64,000 nucleotides of DNA, taken from the NCBI GenBank assembly GCA_034423195.1, contig DAOUIZ010000023.1, positions 62,001 to 126,000 of the forward strand. The letters run 5' to 3'. The notes beneath the pieces were generated by a model. The model worked only from the letters and a program-made list of their open reading frames with translations, was not told the DNA's origin and made no database searches. The first letter of the stretch is position 1, and each line of letters starts with the position of its first letter. The stretch is from CATOSK01 sp034423195. Lineage in GTDB: Bacteria; Chloroflexota; Dehalococcoidia; Lucifugimonadales; UBA3495. Below, piece after piece: positions 17,458 through 25,861 of the stretch. Both the position numbers and the translations under genes were made by a program.

Positions 17458-17843
17458 GCATCGGCGATGGGCGTGTCCGAGAGGGGCGGAGGTCCGGGCA
17501 TCGCTCCGGCGATGACGGACTGGACGGCAGCCAACGCGGCGGCAAGGTCATCCGGGGTCAGCGACCCGAGTTTCCTGAGAACGAGGCCGCTTTCGATGGT
17601 GGCCACCCGGGCGCGGACGATAGACGGGCCGAGGAGCCCGGCAGCGCTCCAATCCTGGACGAGGTAATCGCCCCCGAGGGAAGAGCCGGAGACCCGACCC
17701 GTTACCTGGGCGATGATGAGCTGCCCGGTCCCCTGGTTGTAGTCGGTTCCGCTGATGATGAGAGCCGGGCGTTTACGCCCTCCCGCCCGCTGTCCGAAGG
17801 GGAAAGGAACGAGGACGACGTCGCCAGGCTCATAGGCGGTCAT
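17454..17843 (-). CDS. MazF/PemK-family mRNA interferase toxin
   Basis: A 129-residue protein opening 'YEPGDVVLVPFPFGQRAGGRKRPALIIS', the standard PemK/MazF start with the conserved GD, F and RP residues, followed by 'LIIAQVTGRV' and 'GLLGPSIVRARVATIESGLVLRKLGSL'. Such proteins cut single-stranded RNA. It overlaps the upstream gene by 14 bp on the same strand, the usual arrangement for antitoxin followed by toxin. Confidence 0.85.
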   Translation of the reverse strand: MTAYEPGDVVLVPFPFGQRAGGRKRPALIISGTDYNQGTGQLIIAQVTGRVSGSSLGGDYLVQDWSAAGLLGPSIVRARVATIESGLVLRKLGSLTPDDLAAALAAVQSVIAGAMPGPPPLSDTPIADA

Positions 17844-18252
17844 AGGCCGAGTCCTCTTCGCTGTACCAGTCTTCGGCGAATCCTGATTCGGAAAGGTCGG
17901 CGAAAGTGGCGGCGGAGGCCAGTTGTCCCAGATGCAACTCCCGGACCGCCCGGGGGGTCACCCGGTAGAAGGTCCGGCCGTCGGCAGCCTGCCAGAGGTC
18001 CAGGTATTCCGACGCGACCTGGGCGCCGATCCAGGTGTGGCTGATAGCCCGCTGGTCCAACAGCTCGAACAGACGCCGCTGCTCGATAACGCCGGCGACG
18101 TGGATGTGTTCCAGCAGTTCACTGCGGGGGTCGGCCGGCCGAAGCTCAGGAGTCTGCGCCTCGAGGTCACGGAGCAGGTCTTCCAACAGGCCCAGCGTGC
18201 GCCGGATGCTGCGCAGGTAACGCTGTCCCTGGCCGCTGCCGCCGGTGGTCAT
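17830..18252 (-). CDS. probable antitoxin of the MazF-like toxin, unusual N-terminal domain
   Basis: A 140-residue protein. The last 24 residues ('FADLSESGFAEDWYSEEDSAYDRL') are acidic and aromatic like the toxin-wrapping tail of MazE-type antitoxins. The preceding part is mostly helical, with a segment 'AGVIEQRRLFELLDQRAISHTWIGAQVASEYLDLWQAADGRTFYRVTPRAV'; I do not recognise an AbrB, RHH or Xre DNA-binding fold. It lies 21 bp after glyS and overlaps the toxin gene. The antitoxin role is inferred from the tail and the gene order. Confidence 0.65.
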   Translation of the reverse strand: MTTGGSGQGQRYLRSIRRTLGLLEDLLRDLEAQTPELRPADPRSELLEHIHVAGVIEQRRLFELLDQRAISHTWIGAQVASEYLDLWQAADGRTFYRVTPRAVRELHLGQLASAATFADLSESGFAEDWYSEEDSAYDRL

Positions 18253-18273
18253 GGGGGAACGGGAATGTCGGCG

Positions 18274-19593
18274 CTACCAGCCATGCTCGACCTTGTCCTG
18301 AAGGATGCGGGACAGGGCGGAGACGGGTACGCGATCCTGGTGCATGGTGTCCCGGTCCCGGATGGTCACGGCATGGTCGTCGAGGGTGTCGAAGTCCACG
18401 GTGACGCAGTAAGGGGTGCCGATCTCGTCCTGGCGTCGGTAGCGGCGGCCAATGCTCTGGGCGTCGTCGTACTGGGTGTTGAGGACGCGGCGAAGCTGGT
18501 CATAAACGGCGCGGGCGGTGGGAACAAGCCGATCGTTCCGGCTGAGGGGCAGGACGGCCACGGTTACCGGGGCAAGCTTGCGGTGCAGGTGCAAGACGGT
18601 GCGGGTGGCGTTCCCGTCTGGCTCATCATCGTAGGAGTCGAGCCAGAAGGCGAGGGTCGCCCGGTCCACGCCGCCGGAGGGTTCAATGACGTAGGGGACG
18701 TAACGCTCCCGGGTCTCCTCGTCGAAGTAGGTCAGCTCCTCGCCGCTGTACTCGGCGTGGCGGCCCAGGTCGAAGTCGGTGCGGTCGGCGATGCCCTCCA
18801 GCTCTCCCCAGCCCCAGGGGAAACGGTACTCGATGTCGTAGGTATCCTTGGCGTAGTGGGCCAACTCGTCGCCCTCGTGGCGGCGGAGGCGGAGATTGTC
18901 GCGGCGGATGCCGTGTCGGACGTACCAATCGAAGCGGGATTGTACCCAACGGTCGAGCCATTCCTCGTCGGTGCCGGGCTTGACGAAGAACTCGACCTCC
19001 ATCTGCTCGAACTCCCGGGTGCGGAAGGTGAAGTTGCCCGGGGTTATCTCGTTGCGGAAGGCCTTTCCGATCTGGGCGATGCCGAAGGGCAGTTTCTTGC
19101 GGGAGGAGTTGAGGACATTGGGGAAGTTGACGAAGATGCCCTGGGCGGTCTCGGGGCGGAGGAAGACCTCGTGGCTGGTGTCCTCGACGGGACCCATGAA
19201 GGTGCGGAACATGAGGTTGAAGCGGCGCGGATCGGTGAACTCGCCTCCGCAATCGGGACAGGTATCGGTCTCCAGCTGGTCGGAGCGGAAACGGCGGTGG
19301 CACTGGCGGCACTCGACGAGGGGATCGGTGAAGTTCTCGACATGCCCGCTGGCCTCCCAGATACGGGGATGCATCAGGATGGCCGAGTCCAGTCCCACCA
19401 CGTCGTCGCGCTCGCGGACGACGGAACGCCACCAAGCCTCCTTGACGTTGCGCTTGAGCTCGACGCCTAGGGGACCGTAGTCGTAGGTTGAGCCGAGGCC
19501 GCCGTAGATTTCGCTGCTGGCAAAGATAAAGCCGCGCCGCTTGGAAAGAGACAGCATCTTGTCCATGTCGGCGTAGGGAAGGACTCGGACCAC
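18274..19593 (-). CDS. glyS: glycyl-tRNA synthetase (alpha2 type)
   Basis: A 439-residue class II synthetase of the dimeric GlyRS type. 'SLSKRRGFIFASSEIYGGLGSTYDYGPLG' gives the N-terminus, class II motif 2 appears in 'KAFRNEITPGNFTFRTREFEQMEVEFF', and motif 3 in 'PYVIEPSGGVDRATLAFWLDSY'. A zinc ribbon ('CRQC... CPDC') lies near residues 95-118. The C-terminal anticodon-binding domain follows. The GTG start at 19593 has AGGAG nine bases upstream; an ATG at 19566 would give the more usual N-terminus. Confidence 0.93.
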   Translation of the reverse strand: MVRVLPYADMDKMLSLSKRRGFIFASSEIYGGLGSTYDYGPLGVELKRNVKEAWWRSVVRERDDVVGLDSAILMHPRIWEASGHVENFTDPLVECRQCHRRFRSDQLETDTCPDCGGEFTDPRRFNLMFRTFMGPVEDTSHEVFLRPETAQGIFVNFPNVLNSSRKKLPFGIAQIGKAFRNEITPGNFTFRTREFEQMEVEFFVKPGTDEEWLDRWVQSRFDWYVRHGIRRDNLRLRRHEGDELAHYAKDTYDIEYRFPWGWGELEGIADRTDFDLGRHAEYSGEELTYFDEETRERYVPYVIEPSGGVDRATLAFWLDSYDDEPDGNATRTVLHLHRKLAPVTVAVLPLSRNDRLVPTARAVYDQLRRVLNTQYDDAQSIGRRYRRQDEIGTPYCVTVDFDTLDDHAVTIRDRDTMHQDRVPVSALSRILQDKVEHGW

Positions 19594-19629
19594 GGGAAAC
19601 GCTCCTGGGCAGGGATGATTGGCAACTAG

Positions 19630-19658
19630 AGAGTATCAATTCCGCCGGGGTGTGTAAA
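19630..19658 (-). promoter_or_regulatory. promoter of glyS
   Basis: Minus strand TTTACA (19658-19653), 17-bp spacer, TACTCT (19635-19630), 36 bp before the glyS start. Confidence 0.55.
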
Positions 19659-19763
19659 CCGGGTCTGACGACAGGAGCGGGCCTGTCGCATTTAGGTTCT
19701 CGATGACCCATTGAGGTTCGCGATACAGCCGCCCACTAGATTAAGTGAGGAGGTGACTCCCGG

Positions 19764-20591
19764 CTAGTCGCCGCGCTCCAGAAGTTCGGCGGGGATGCCG
19801 GAGAGGAAGGACTCTGTGTCGGTGATGCTGTACAGGCGGGTCAGGTCGAGGTGGATGGGGGTGATGGAGATGCGGTTGTTCTTGACGGCCCAGGCGTCGG
19901 TGCCGTCGCCGGTGTCGGCGTGGACGGGGCGGTTGCGGGATATCCAGTAACGCTGCTGGTGGCCAGTCCCCTCGGAACGGACGGACTCGCCGTAGGAGCG
20001 GCCGGACAGGCGGGTGACCTGGACGCCGGTTACCTGGGACAGGGCGACACTGGGGACATTGACGTTGAGGAAGAAGGGTTGGTCCGGCGGAGAGGCGGCG
20101 CACCGGGCGGCGGCCAGCTCGAGGAACCGGGCGGCCAAGTCGAACTGGGGGTTGACGATGGTGCCGACGGATACCGCGATGGTGGGATTGCCGCGGACGT
20201 ATCCCTGCAGGGCGGCTCCCACCGTTCCAGAGACCATTATGTCCCACCCGAGGTTGGAACCGGTGTTGATGCCGGAAACGACGAGGTCCACCTTGCCCAC
20301 AAGCTGCTCCAGGGCCAGGAGGCAACTGTCGCCGGGGGTGCCCTCGACGGCGTAGGCAGTGACGGAATGGCGCAGTCCTATGCCGCTTTCGGCGGCGAGT
20401 TCGGGGCAGTAGGCGGAGACGGGCACCTGCCTGGCCTTGACAGGACAGTGGAGGGTGAGGGAGGCGCCGGTGCCGCTCTGCTCCCGGTCGGGGGCCGACA
20501 CGAAGACTTCTCCGACGCGGCTGAGGGCCTGGGCGGCGGCCCAGAGACCGGGGGCATGGATTCCGTCGTCGTTGGTCAGCAGGATTTTCAG
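19764..20591 (-). CDS. surE: 5'/3'-nucleotidase SurE
   Basis: A 275-residue SurE phosphatase. Its N-terminus 'LKILLTNDDGIHAPGLWAAAQAL' carries the metal-binding TNDDG, followed by 'VSAPDREQSGTGASLTLH' and 'VDLVVSGINTGSNLGWDIMVSGTVGAA'. The first ATG in frame (20501) would remove the catalytic Asp pair, so the true start must lie upstream; the only sensible one is CTG at 20591, eight bases after AGGAG. SurE dephosphorylates nucleoside monophosphates in stress and stationary phase. It is divergent from lysA. Confidence 0.9.
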   Translation of the reverse strand: MKILLTNDDGIHAPGLWAAAQALSRVGEVFVSAPDREQSGTGASLTLHCPVKARQVPVSAYCPELAAESGIGLRHSVTAYAVEGTPGDSCLLALEQLVGKVDLVVSGINTGSNLGWDIMVSGTVGAALQGYVRGNPTIAVSVGTIVNPQFDLAARFLELAAARCAASPPDQPFFLNVNVPSVALSQVTGVQVTRLSGRSYGESVRSEGTGHQQRYWISRNRPVHADTGDGTDAWAVKNNRISITPIHLDLTRLYSITDTESFLSGIPAELLERGD

Positions 20592-20626
20592 GGCGTCAAC
20601 TCCTGGGGAGATTTTCGGGCGAAGGG

Positions 20627-20635
20627 ATTATAGCA
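20627..20635 (-). promoter_or_regulatory. extended -10 promoter of surE
   Basis: Minus strand TGCTATAAT (TATAAT at 20632-20627), about 36 bp before the CTG start. No good -35 is seen; the TG before the -10 would compensate. Confidence 0.5.
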
Positions 20636-20667
20636 GGGGAGCGGCGGATTGATTTCGAGAGATGAAG

Positions 20668-20712
20668 TTACGTTGGGGGGGACGCATCCCCCCAACCCCC
20701 TTGAGCAAGGGT
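20668..20712. repeat. dispersed hairpin repeat, family 1, copy A
   Basis: ACGTTGGGGGG-GACGCAT-CCCCCCAA followed by CCCCCTTGAG. Same pattern occurs at 24502, 31614 and 38577, always between genes. Confidence 0.7.
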
Positions 20713-20725
20713 TGCGGCCAGCGGG

Positions 20726-20754
20726 TTGTACCAGCTTATCCGGTAACCTATGAT
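20726..20754 (+). promoter_or_regulatory. promoter of lysA
   Basis: TTGTAC (20726-20731), 17-bp spacer, TATGAT (20749-20754), 61 bp before the lysA start. Confidence 0.55.
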
Positions 20755-20815
20755 AGTGCGGTTTCGCCTGAAAGGGCGGGGAATGAATTCCGGCGGGAGC
20801 CGATGAAGGTCTTTG

Positions 20816-22123
20816 ATGATGTCCCTTGAAAACGTTCTGCCCGATAGCGCGGAGATTGATTCCGAAGGACAGCTTTCCATTGGCGGATGCCTGGCCGTTG
20901 ACCTGGCGGAGGAACACGGCACTCCGGTATACGTGCTGGACGAGGCGACTATCCGCAACCGCTGCCGGGAGTTTGTGTCGGAGTTCAACCGGCTGTACCC
21001 GGGGACGCAGGTGCTATATGCGTCCAAGGCGTACATCAATCCAGCCCTTGCGCGCATCTTCAACGAAGAGGGTCTGGGGCTGGACGTGGTTTCCGGGGGG
21101 GAGTTGGCGGTGGCGCAAGCCGCTGGTTTCCCGCTGGAGAGGGTCTACTTCCACGGGAACAACAAGACTCCGGCGGAGCTGGAGGAAGCGGTCGCGCAGG
21201 GGATCGGGCGGGTGGTGGTGGACAGCTTCCACGAGCTGGCCCTGCTGGACCGCATTGCGGGAGAGGCAGGGAAGGTGCAGGACATCCTGGTCCGGGTTTC
21301 GCCCGGGATCGACCCGCATACCCACGCCTACACGACGACGGGCATCATCGACTCCAAGTTCGGGTTCTCCATTCAGACCGGGGACGCGGAGCGGGCTATC
21401 CGGCATGCCCTGGGGGCAGACAACCTCAAGCTGCGGGGGCTGCACTTCCACCTGGGATCGCCAATCTTCGAGCTGGAACCATACGAGGCGGCAACGGACC
21501 TGGTGCTGCGTTTCGCGGCGGGGTTCCGGGAGGATGGGCTGGAGCTGGAGGAGTTCAGTCCGGGCGGGGGGTTCGCCATCGCGTATACACGGGAGCAGGA
21601 GCCGCCATCGGTGGCGGACTACGCCGGGGCCATCGTGGGAACAATGGAATCCACCTGCGAGGAGCTGGGGCTGTCCCGGCCAAAGCTGCTGGTGGAGCCG
21701 GGGAGGAGCATCATCGGGCCGGCCGGGGTGGCCCTATACCGGATCGGGGCAATCAAGGACATTCCGGGGGTGCGGAAGTACGTGAGCGTGGACGGAGGCA
21801 TGGGGGACAACATCCGCCCGGCCCTCTACCAGGCTTCCTACGAGGTGATCTCGGCGGGGAAGGGGAACGCATCAGCCACGGAGACAGTAACGATTGCTGG
21901 CAAGTATTGCGAGTCGGGGGACGTGCTGGCCTCGGATATATCGCTGCCAACGGCGGAGCCGGGGGATATCATCGCAATACCGGCGTCCGGGGCGTACTGC
22001 CCTTCGATGGCGAGCAACTACAACCTGAATCCCCGGCCTCCGATGGTCCTGGTGAACGGCGGCCACAGCCGGGTGATCCGGCGGAGAGAGAGCTACGCCG
22101 ACATGATGCTCTGCGACGTGTAG
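20816..22123 (+). CDS. lysA: diaminopimelate decarboxylase
   Basis: A 435-residue PLP-dependent decarboxylase of fold III making lysine from meso-diaminopimelate. 'QVLYASKAYINPALARIF' carries the PLP lysine, 'VSGGELAVAQAAGFP' and 'GLHFHLGSPI' follow, 'EFSPGGGFAIAY' binds the phosphate, and 'CESGDVLASD' supplies the active-site Cys. Several starts are possible (TTG 20813, ATG 20816, ATG 20819) after GAAGG. dapA, asd and dapB of the same pathway are encoded 7-12 kb away on the other strand. Confidence 0.95.
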   Translation: MMSLENVLPDSAEIDSEGQLSIGGCLAVDLAEEHGTPVYVLDEATIRNRCREFVSEFNRLYPGTQVLYASKAYINPALARIFNEEGLGLDVVSGGELAVAQAAGFPLERVYFHGNNKTPAELEEAVAQGIGRVVVDSFHELALLDRIAGEAGKVQDILVRVSPGIDPHTHAYTTTGIIDSKFGFSIQTGDAERAIRHALGADNLKLRGLHFHLGSPIFELEPYEAATDLVLRFAAGFREDGLELEEFSPGGGFAIAYTREQEPPSVADYAGAIVGTMESTCEELGLSRPKLLVEPGRSIIGPAGVALYRIGAIKDIPGVRKYVSVDGGMGDNIRPALYQASYEVISAGKGNASATETVTIAGKYCESGDVLASDISLPTAEPGDIIAIPASGAYCPSMASNYNLNPRPPMVLVNGGHSRVIRRRESYADMMLCDV

Positions 22124-22179
22124 CCCCGGGGTCTCTTCCCTTATCTACACCGAACCCACGCCGCCGGGAGTGAACTCCG

Positions 22180-23211
22180 ATGTGGAGCGTTGACGGGCAG
22201 GAGCATATCCTGGCCCAACTGGAGCCGTCGCTGCAACAGGGGCGGCTGGCCCACGCCTACCTGCTGACGGGGCCGCCAAGGATCGGGAAGCTGACCCTGG
22301 CGATGGACCTGGCGCGGGCGGTGAACTGCCTGAACGGACCGGGAGCGCCGTGCCAGGAGTGCGAACAATGCCGTCGCATCCGCGACGGGCTTCATGCCGA
22401 CGTGAGGGTGATCCGGGTGACGCAGCGGGAGGCGGGCGGGCCGACCCGCACGGTCATCGGGATTGGCGATGTGAGGGAGACGCTGCGGCAGACCAGCCTG
22501 AAGCCCTTTGAAGGTTCCAGCATCGTCATTGTCTTCGATGGGGCCGAAAGCATGAGCGAGGAGGCGGCTAACGCGCTGCTCAAGGCACTGGAGGAGCCGC
22601 CGCCGGAGGTGCTTTTCCTCCTGCTGACCACGGACTCGGGGGTGCTGCTGTCCACCATCCGGTCGCGGTGCAGGCTGCTGGAATTGAAGCCGGTGGCCAT
22701 GGAGCGCATAGCGGCGAGACTCTCCGACGGGTTCGGTGCGGACGGGGAGTTGGCGGAGAGACTGGCACGGCTGTCCCGGGGTTGCATGGGGTGGGCGGTG
22801 AACGCGTGGAATAATCCCGAAGTCCTGGAGCAACGGGAGGCGGACCTCCAGCAGATTTACGAGGTGTGCCGCGCGGGGTTGGTGCAGCGGTTCAACTACG
22901 CGAACGAGCTGGCCGGGCGGTTTTCCAGGGACCGGGATGGGGTAAAGGAACTGCTTTTCCTGTGGCTCCAGTGGTGGCGGGACCTCGCGTTGATCAAGGA
23001 AGGATGCGAACAGTTCGCGGCCAACCGGGAGTACCTGGACCAACTGAGGCTGCTGGCGTCCGGGCTGGCCACGGCGGAGGTGGTGGGGTTTCTGAAGGGG
23101 TTGCACCGCACGCTGGAGGCGCTGGACAGCAACGGCAATCCGCGGGTTACCCTGGAGGTGCTGATGCTGGATTTGCCGACGGTTAGGAACGAGCGAATCG
23201 GGGCGGGCTGA
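22180..23211 (+). CDS. holB: DNA polymerase III subunit delta'
   Basis: A 343-residue clamp-loader AAA+ subunit. The P-loop reads 'LLTGPPRIGKLTLAMDLARAVNC', followed by the Cys4 zinc module 'CQECEQC', 'VFDGAESMSEEAANALLKALEEPP' (Walker B region, DGA rather than DEA), and the 'STIRSRC' sensor/SRC motif. It works with the tau/gamma and delta subunits to load the beta clamp. It lies 56 bp after lysA in the same direction and is convergent with the HNH gene. Confidence 0.92.
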   Translation: MWSVDGQEHILAQLEPSLQQGRLAHAYLLTGPPRIGKLTLAMDLARAVNCLNGPGAPCQECEQCRRIRDGLHADVRVIRVTQREAGGPTRTVIGIGDVRETLRQTSLKPFEGSSIVIVFDGAESMSEEAANALLKALEEPPPEVLFLLLTTDSGVLLSTIRSRCRLLELKPVAMERIAARLSDGFGADGELAERLARLSRGCMGWAVNAWNNPEVLEQREADLQQIYEVCRAGLVQRFNYANELAGRFSRDRDGVKELLFLWLQWWRDLALIKEGCEQFAANREYLDQLRLLASGLATAEVVGFLKGLHRTLEALDSNGNPRVTLEVLMLDLPTVRNERIGAG

Positions 23212-23218
23212 ATCCGGG

Positions 23219-23821
23219 CTATCCGGCGAGGCTCCAGGGGACGTAGGGGCGCCACTCCTCCTGGATGCTGTAGTTCTGGAGCATCCGGTAGGGGTTGGGC
23301 TGGGGAGCCTTGGGCTCGCGCATCAGGCGCATCTTGGCCTCGGCTGGGGTGCGTCCAGCCTTGCGCAGGTTGCAGCGAGAGCAGGCGGCGACAACGTTTT
23401 CCCAGGTGTGGGGGCCGTGCTGGCGTCGGGGGATGACGTGGTCGAGGGTGAGGTCCTGAGTCTTTTTCTGGCAATACTGACAGGTGTACTGGTCGCGGAG
23501 GAAGATCTCTTTCTTGGATAGCTTGCGGGGAGTGTAGGGGCGCTTGACGAGGTAGACGAGTCGGATGATAGAGGGGACGTCGAAGACGGTGGAGATGGTC
23601 CGGACTTCACCGCTGTGGTTCTCGAGGAGTTCGGCCTTGCCCTTGTCCACCAGCACGATGGCGCGGCGGGCGGTGCAGACGTTGATGGGGACGTAGTTGA
23701 GGTTAAGAACGAGGACGGGCTGGCTCAAGACGTTCCGCACTGGCCCGCCGGGTGCGGCCTCGACGCTGGATTGGTCTGCTTCTGCCGATGCGGGATGCCC
23801 GTTGGATGGTTTGTTGGCCAC
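23219..23821 (-). CDS. HNH endonuclease family protein
   Basis: A 200-residue protein. After a variable N-terminus comes 'QPVLVLNLNYVPINVCTARRAIVLVDKGKAELLE' and then an HNH nuclease core with 'YTCQYCQKKTQDLTLDHVIPRRQHGPHTWENVVAACSRCNLRKAGRTPAEA' (two CxxC zinc pairs and the DH.. N residues). This is the common stand-alone HNH protein of many bacterial chromosomes; physiological role unknown. Start is GTG at 23821. A TATAAT lies on the same strand at 23869-23864. Confidence 0.85.
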   Translation of the reverse strand: MANKPSNGHPASAEADQSSVEAAPGGPVRNVLSQPVLVLNLNYVPINVCTARRAIVLVDKGKAELLENHSGEVRTISTVFDVPSIIRLVYLVKRPYTPRKLSKKEIFLRDQYTCQYCQKKTQDLTLDHVIPRRQHGPHTWENVVAACSRCNLRKAGRTPAEAKMRLMREPKAPQPNPYRMLQNYSIQEEWRPYVPWSLAG

Positions 23822-23918
23822 CGTTCCGGTACCTCGACCAGGTTATGTGGGTGCTGCACGGCGATTATATATCAAAACGGTTTTTGACGCCCTGTGGTTT
23901 GCGGAGGGGGATGGTTGG

Positions 23919-24479
23919 CTAAGGAGTGGCCTGGTATTGGGTCATGGTACGCCACTCGTCCAGGAGAAGACCGAAGAGCATCGTGTCCCACCAGCGACGC
24001 TTGAAGTATTCGTTGCTGCGCAGACGGCCCTCCTGCCGGAAGCCCAAGCGTCTCAGGACGCGGACCGAGGCGGCGTTGTCGGCGATACACCAGGAAGAGA
24101 TGCGGTGGAGTCCCAGCTCGCGGAAGCCGAAGTTGACCATCGCCCGAGCGGATTCGACAGCGTATCCCTGACCCCAGAAGTCCGGGGAGAGTTCGTAGCC
24201 GATGTCGGCTTCCCAGTCGTTGTCCGGCTTGCGCCTGATGCCGCAGGTGCCGATGAGTTGCCCGCTGTCGGGCAAGGTGATGGCCAACTGGAAGCGGCGC
24301 CGGGGCCGCTCGGTCTGTTGGTCGACGAACATGGCCACGAAAGCGCGGGCGTCGGCCTCGGATCGGGAATCCCACGGGTAATACCGCAGGTAACGGGGGT
24401 CTTGCTGGTAGGCCAACACGGCGGGCCAGTCCCCGTAGACGAAGTCACGGAGGAGGAGGCGTTGGGTGGTCAACTGCAT
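23919..24479 (-). CDS. GNAT family N-acetyltransferase (RimJ/RimL-like)
   Basis: A 186-residue GNAT protein: 'LTTQRLLLRDFVYGDWPAVLAYQQDP' at the start, 'GTCGIRRKPDNDWEADIGYELSPDFWGQGYAVESARAMVNFGF' covering the acetyl-CoA loop (GQGYA in place of QxxGxG/A), and 'NAASVRVLRRLGFRQEGRLR' as motif B. It most resembles acetyltransferases of ribosomal protein or antibiotic N-termini. The ATG at 24479 gives the family start; the frame is open upstream but not protein-like. Confidence 0.85.
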   Translation of the reverse strand: MQLTTQRLLLRDFVYGDWPAVLAYQQDPRYLRYYPWDSRSEADARAFVAMFVDQQTERPRRRFQLAITLPDSGQLIGTCGIRRKPDNDWEADIGYELSPDFWGQGYAVESARAMVNFGFRELGLHRISSWCIADNAASVRVLRRLGFRQEGRLRSNEYFKRRWWDTMLFGLLLDEWRTMTQYQATP

Positions 24480-24501
24480 GGGGTCAGGTGGTGGAGCGGG
24501 A

Positions 24502-24540
24502 TAACGTTGGGGGATACATCCCCCAACCCCCCGGAAAAGG
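24502..24540. repeat. dispersed hairpin repeat, family 1, copy B
   Basis: AACGTTGGGGGATACATCCCCCAA followed by CCCCCCGGAAAAGG, matching the copies at 20668, 31614 and 38577. Lies between the GNAT and cvpA genes. Confidence 0.7.
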
Positions 24541-24573
24541 ATGGGATGACGGGGGAGGAGGTGAGGGAGGGGT

Positions 24574-25047
24574 TCACAATAGGTCGAAGAGCCGGTCGAA
24601 GAGATTGTAGTCGTTGACCACCAGCGGGGAGAGGGCAGACTGGGCGACAGCGGTGTCAACCGTGGCGCGGAGTCCACTGGCGGGAAGGCGGTCAACGGCA
24701 GCCGCCACCAGGAGGAGCAGAAGGAATCCGAAGACGAAGCCGACAATTCCTCCTGCTAGCTTATTGGCGAAGCCGACAAGGGGGACCCAGCTGGTCACCG
24801 GATTCCAGACGGCAGTGACGAACCGGACCGCGCCAAGTTCGAGGGCGAAGACCACAACGAATCCGACCATGGCGTGCACGGGCTTGTCGCCGGGCAGGAA
24901 GGAAAAGAGCTCCCCCACCGGGGCGGCGAGGACGCTGGCCACGAAGAGAGCGGCCACAGAACACACGACACCGAAGACGCCCAACCGCCAACCGAGGAGA
25001 GCGGAGACAGCCCAGACAAACAGGATCAGAAAGTCCACCCAGTTCAC
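24574..25047 (-). CDS. CvpA family membrane protein
   Basis: A 157-residue protein with four hydrophobic helices: 'VDFLILFVWAVSALLGWRLGVFGVVCSVAALFVASVLA', 'VGFVVVFALELGAVRF' and 'LAGGIVGFVFGFLLLLLVAAAV'. The N-terminal 'NWVDFLI' and the 'NKLAGGIVGFVFGF' segment match CvpA (colicin V production) proteins. Role in the envelope unknown. Its GTG start overlaps the stop of the PAP2 gene by four bases. Confidence 0.82.
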   Translation of the reverse strand: MNWVDFLILFVWAVSALLGWRLGVFGVVCSVAALFVASVLAAPVGELFSFLPGDKPVHAMVGFVVVFALELGAVRFVTAVWNPVTSWVPLVGFANKLAGGIVGFVFGFLLLLLVAAAVDRLPASGLRATVDTAVAQSALSPLVVNDYNLFDRLFDLL

Positions 25048-25751
25048 GGCACCCTCCCTTCGTCCCCTTCCCGACAGGAAGAGGTCGGTACACCGAAACT
25101 GGAACCGGAATTATTGTCGAGATTGGCGACGAGCCGGGACAGCGCCAAAACGGCGGTGGCGCCGTAGAGCCATCCCCCGATGACGTCGCTGGGCCAGTGG
25201 GCGCCAAGGTAGACCCGGGAGACGCCGAAAGCCAGGATGAGCAGCACGAGTACGACCCGGACAACCAACCGGACGCCAGGCCGCTGAAGCCAGGCGCCGA
25301 CAAATACTATGGCAAGTCCGAAGAAGACGGTGGCGAAGACAGTGTGTCCGCTGGGGAACCCGTAGGATATGCTCCCGACTTCGGATACCCAGGAATCGGG
25401 GCGGGGACGGGCGATGAGCAGTTTGAGCCCTATGCCGAGGAGCATCAGGAATGCTCCGGCGAGGGCGGCGAGGAACTGCAGCCGGGGGGCGCGGAACCAG
25501 AGGACGGCCAGAGTTACAAGGACGAGGACGGCAGCGACGGAGACGGAACCAGTCCAGGCGAGGACGTCGGCACCGGCGGTGAACATGGGGATTTGAGCTG
25601 CCAAGGCCTGTTCCAGAGGCCAACGGTCTCCCGGGAAGGTCGGGAACCGGGCCGCGAGAAGGCATAGCGCCACCAGGGATGCCGCCAGAGCAACCCCGAC
25701 CCCAACATACCCAAACCGTCCCGTTCTGCTTCCAGTGGCCAATAGTCTCAT
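25044..25751 (-). CDS. PAP2-family phosphatase
   Basis: A 235-residue membrane phosphatase with the three PAP2 motifs: 'KLLIARPRPD', 'YGFPSGHTVFATVFFGL' and 'SRVYLGAHWPSDVIGG'. Five or six membrane helices surround them. It could act on undecaprenyl pyrophosphate or phosphatidylglycerol phosphate; no decision is possible from sequence. A TATAAT on the same strand (25766-25761) ends only nine bases before the start codon, so the mRNA may be nearly leaderless. It is divergent from cmk. Confidence 0.88.
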   Translation of the reverse strand: MRLLATGSRTGRFGYVGVGVALAASLVALCLLAARFPTFPGDRWPLEQALAAQIPMFTAGADVLAWTGSVSVAAVLVLVTLAVLWFRAPRLQFLAALAGAFLMLLGIGLKLLIARPRPDSWVSEVGSISYGFPSGHTVFATVFFGLAIVFVGAWLQRPGVRLVVRVVLVLLILAFGVSRVYLGAHWPSDVIGGWLYGATAVLALSRLVANLDNNSGSSFGVPTSSCREGDEGRVP

Positions 25752-25760
25752 CGTTATTCA

Positions 25761-25766
25761 ATTATA
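25761..25766 (-). promoter_or_regulatory. -10 element close to the PAP2 start
   Basis: TATAAT on the minus strand, nine bases before the ATG at 25751; no clear -35. The expected transcription start would fall within two or three bases of the ATG. Confidence 0.4.
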
Positions 25767-25811
25767 TCCGGCGGCACGGAACGGGGACACGGCTGGCGGG
25801 GACGTGAATGA

Positions 25812-25817
25812 TATAAT
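25812..25817 (+). promoter_or_regulatory. -10 element of the cmk-plsC operon
   Basis: TATAAT 44 bp before the cmk ATG, in a GATATAATTC context; the -35 region is not convincing. Confidence 0.4.
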
Positions 25818-25861
25818 TCGGGCGATCCTAATCCGGGCATGACAGGAGATTTCCCCTGGAT

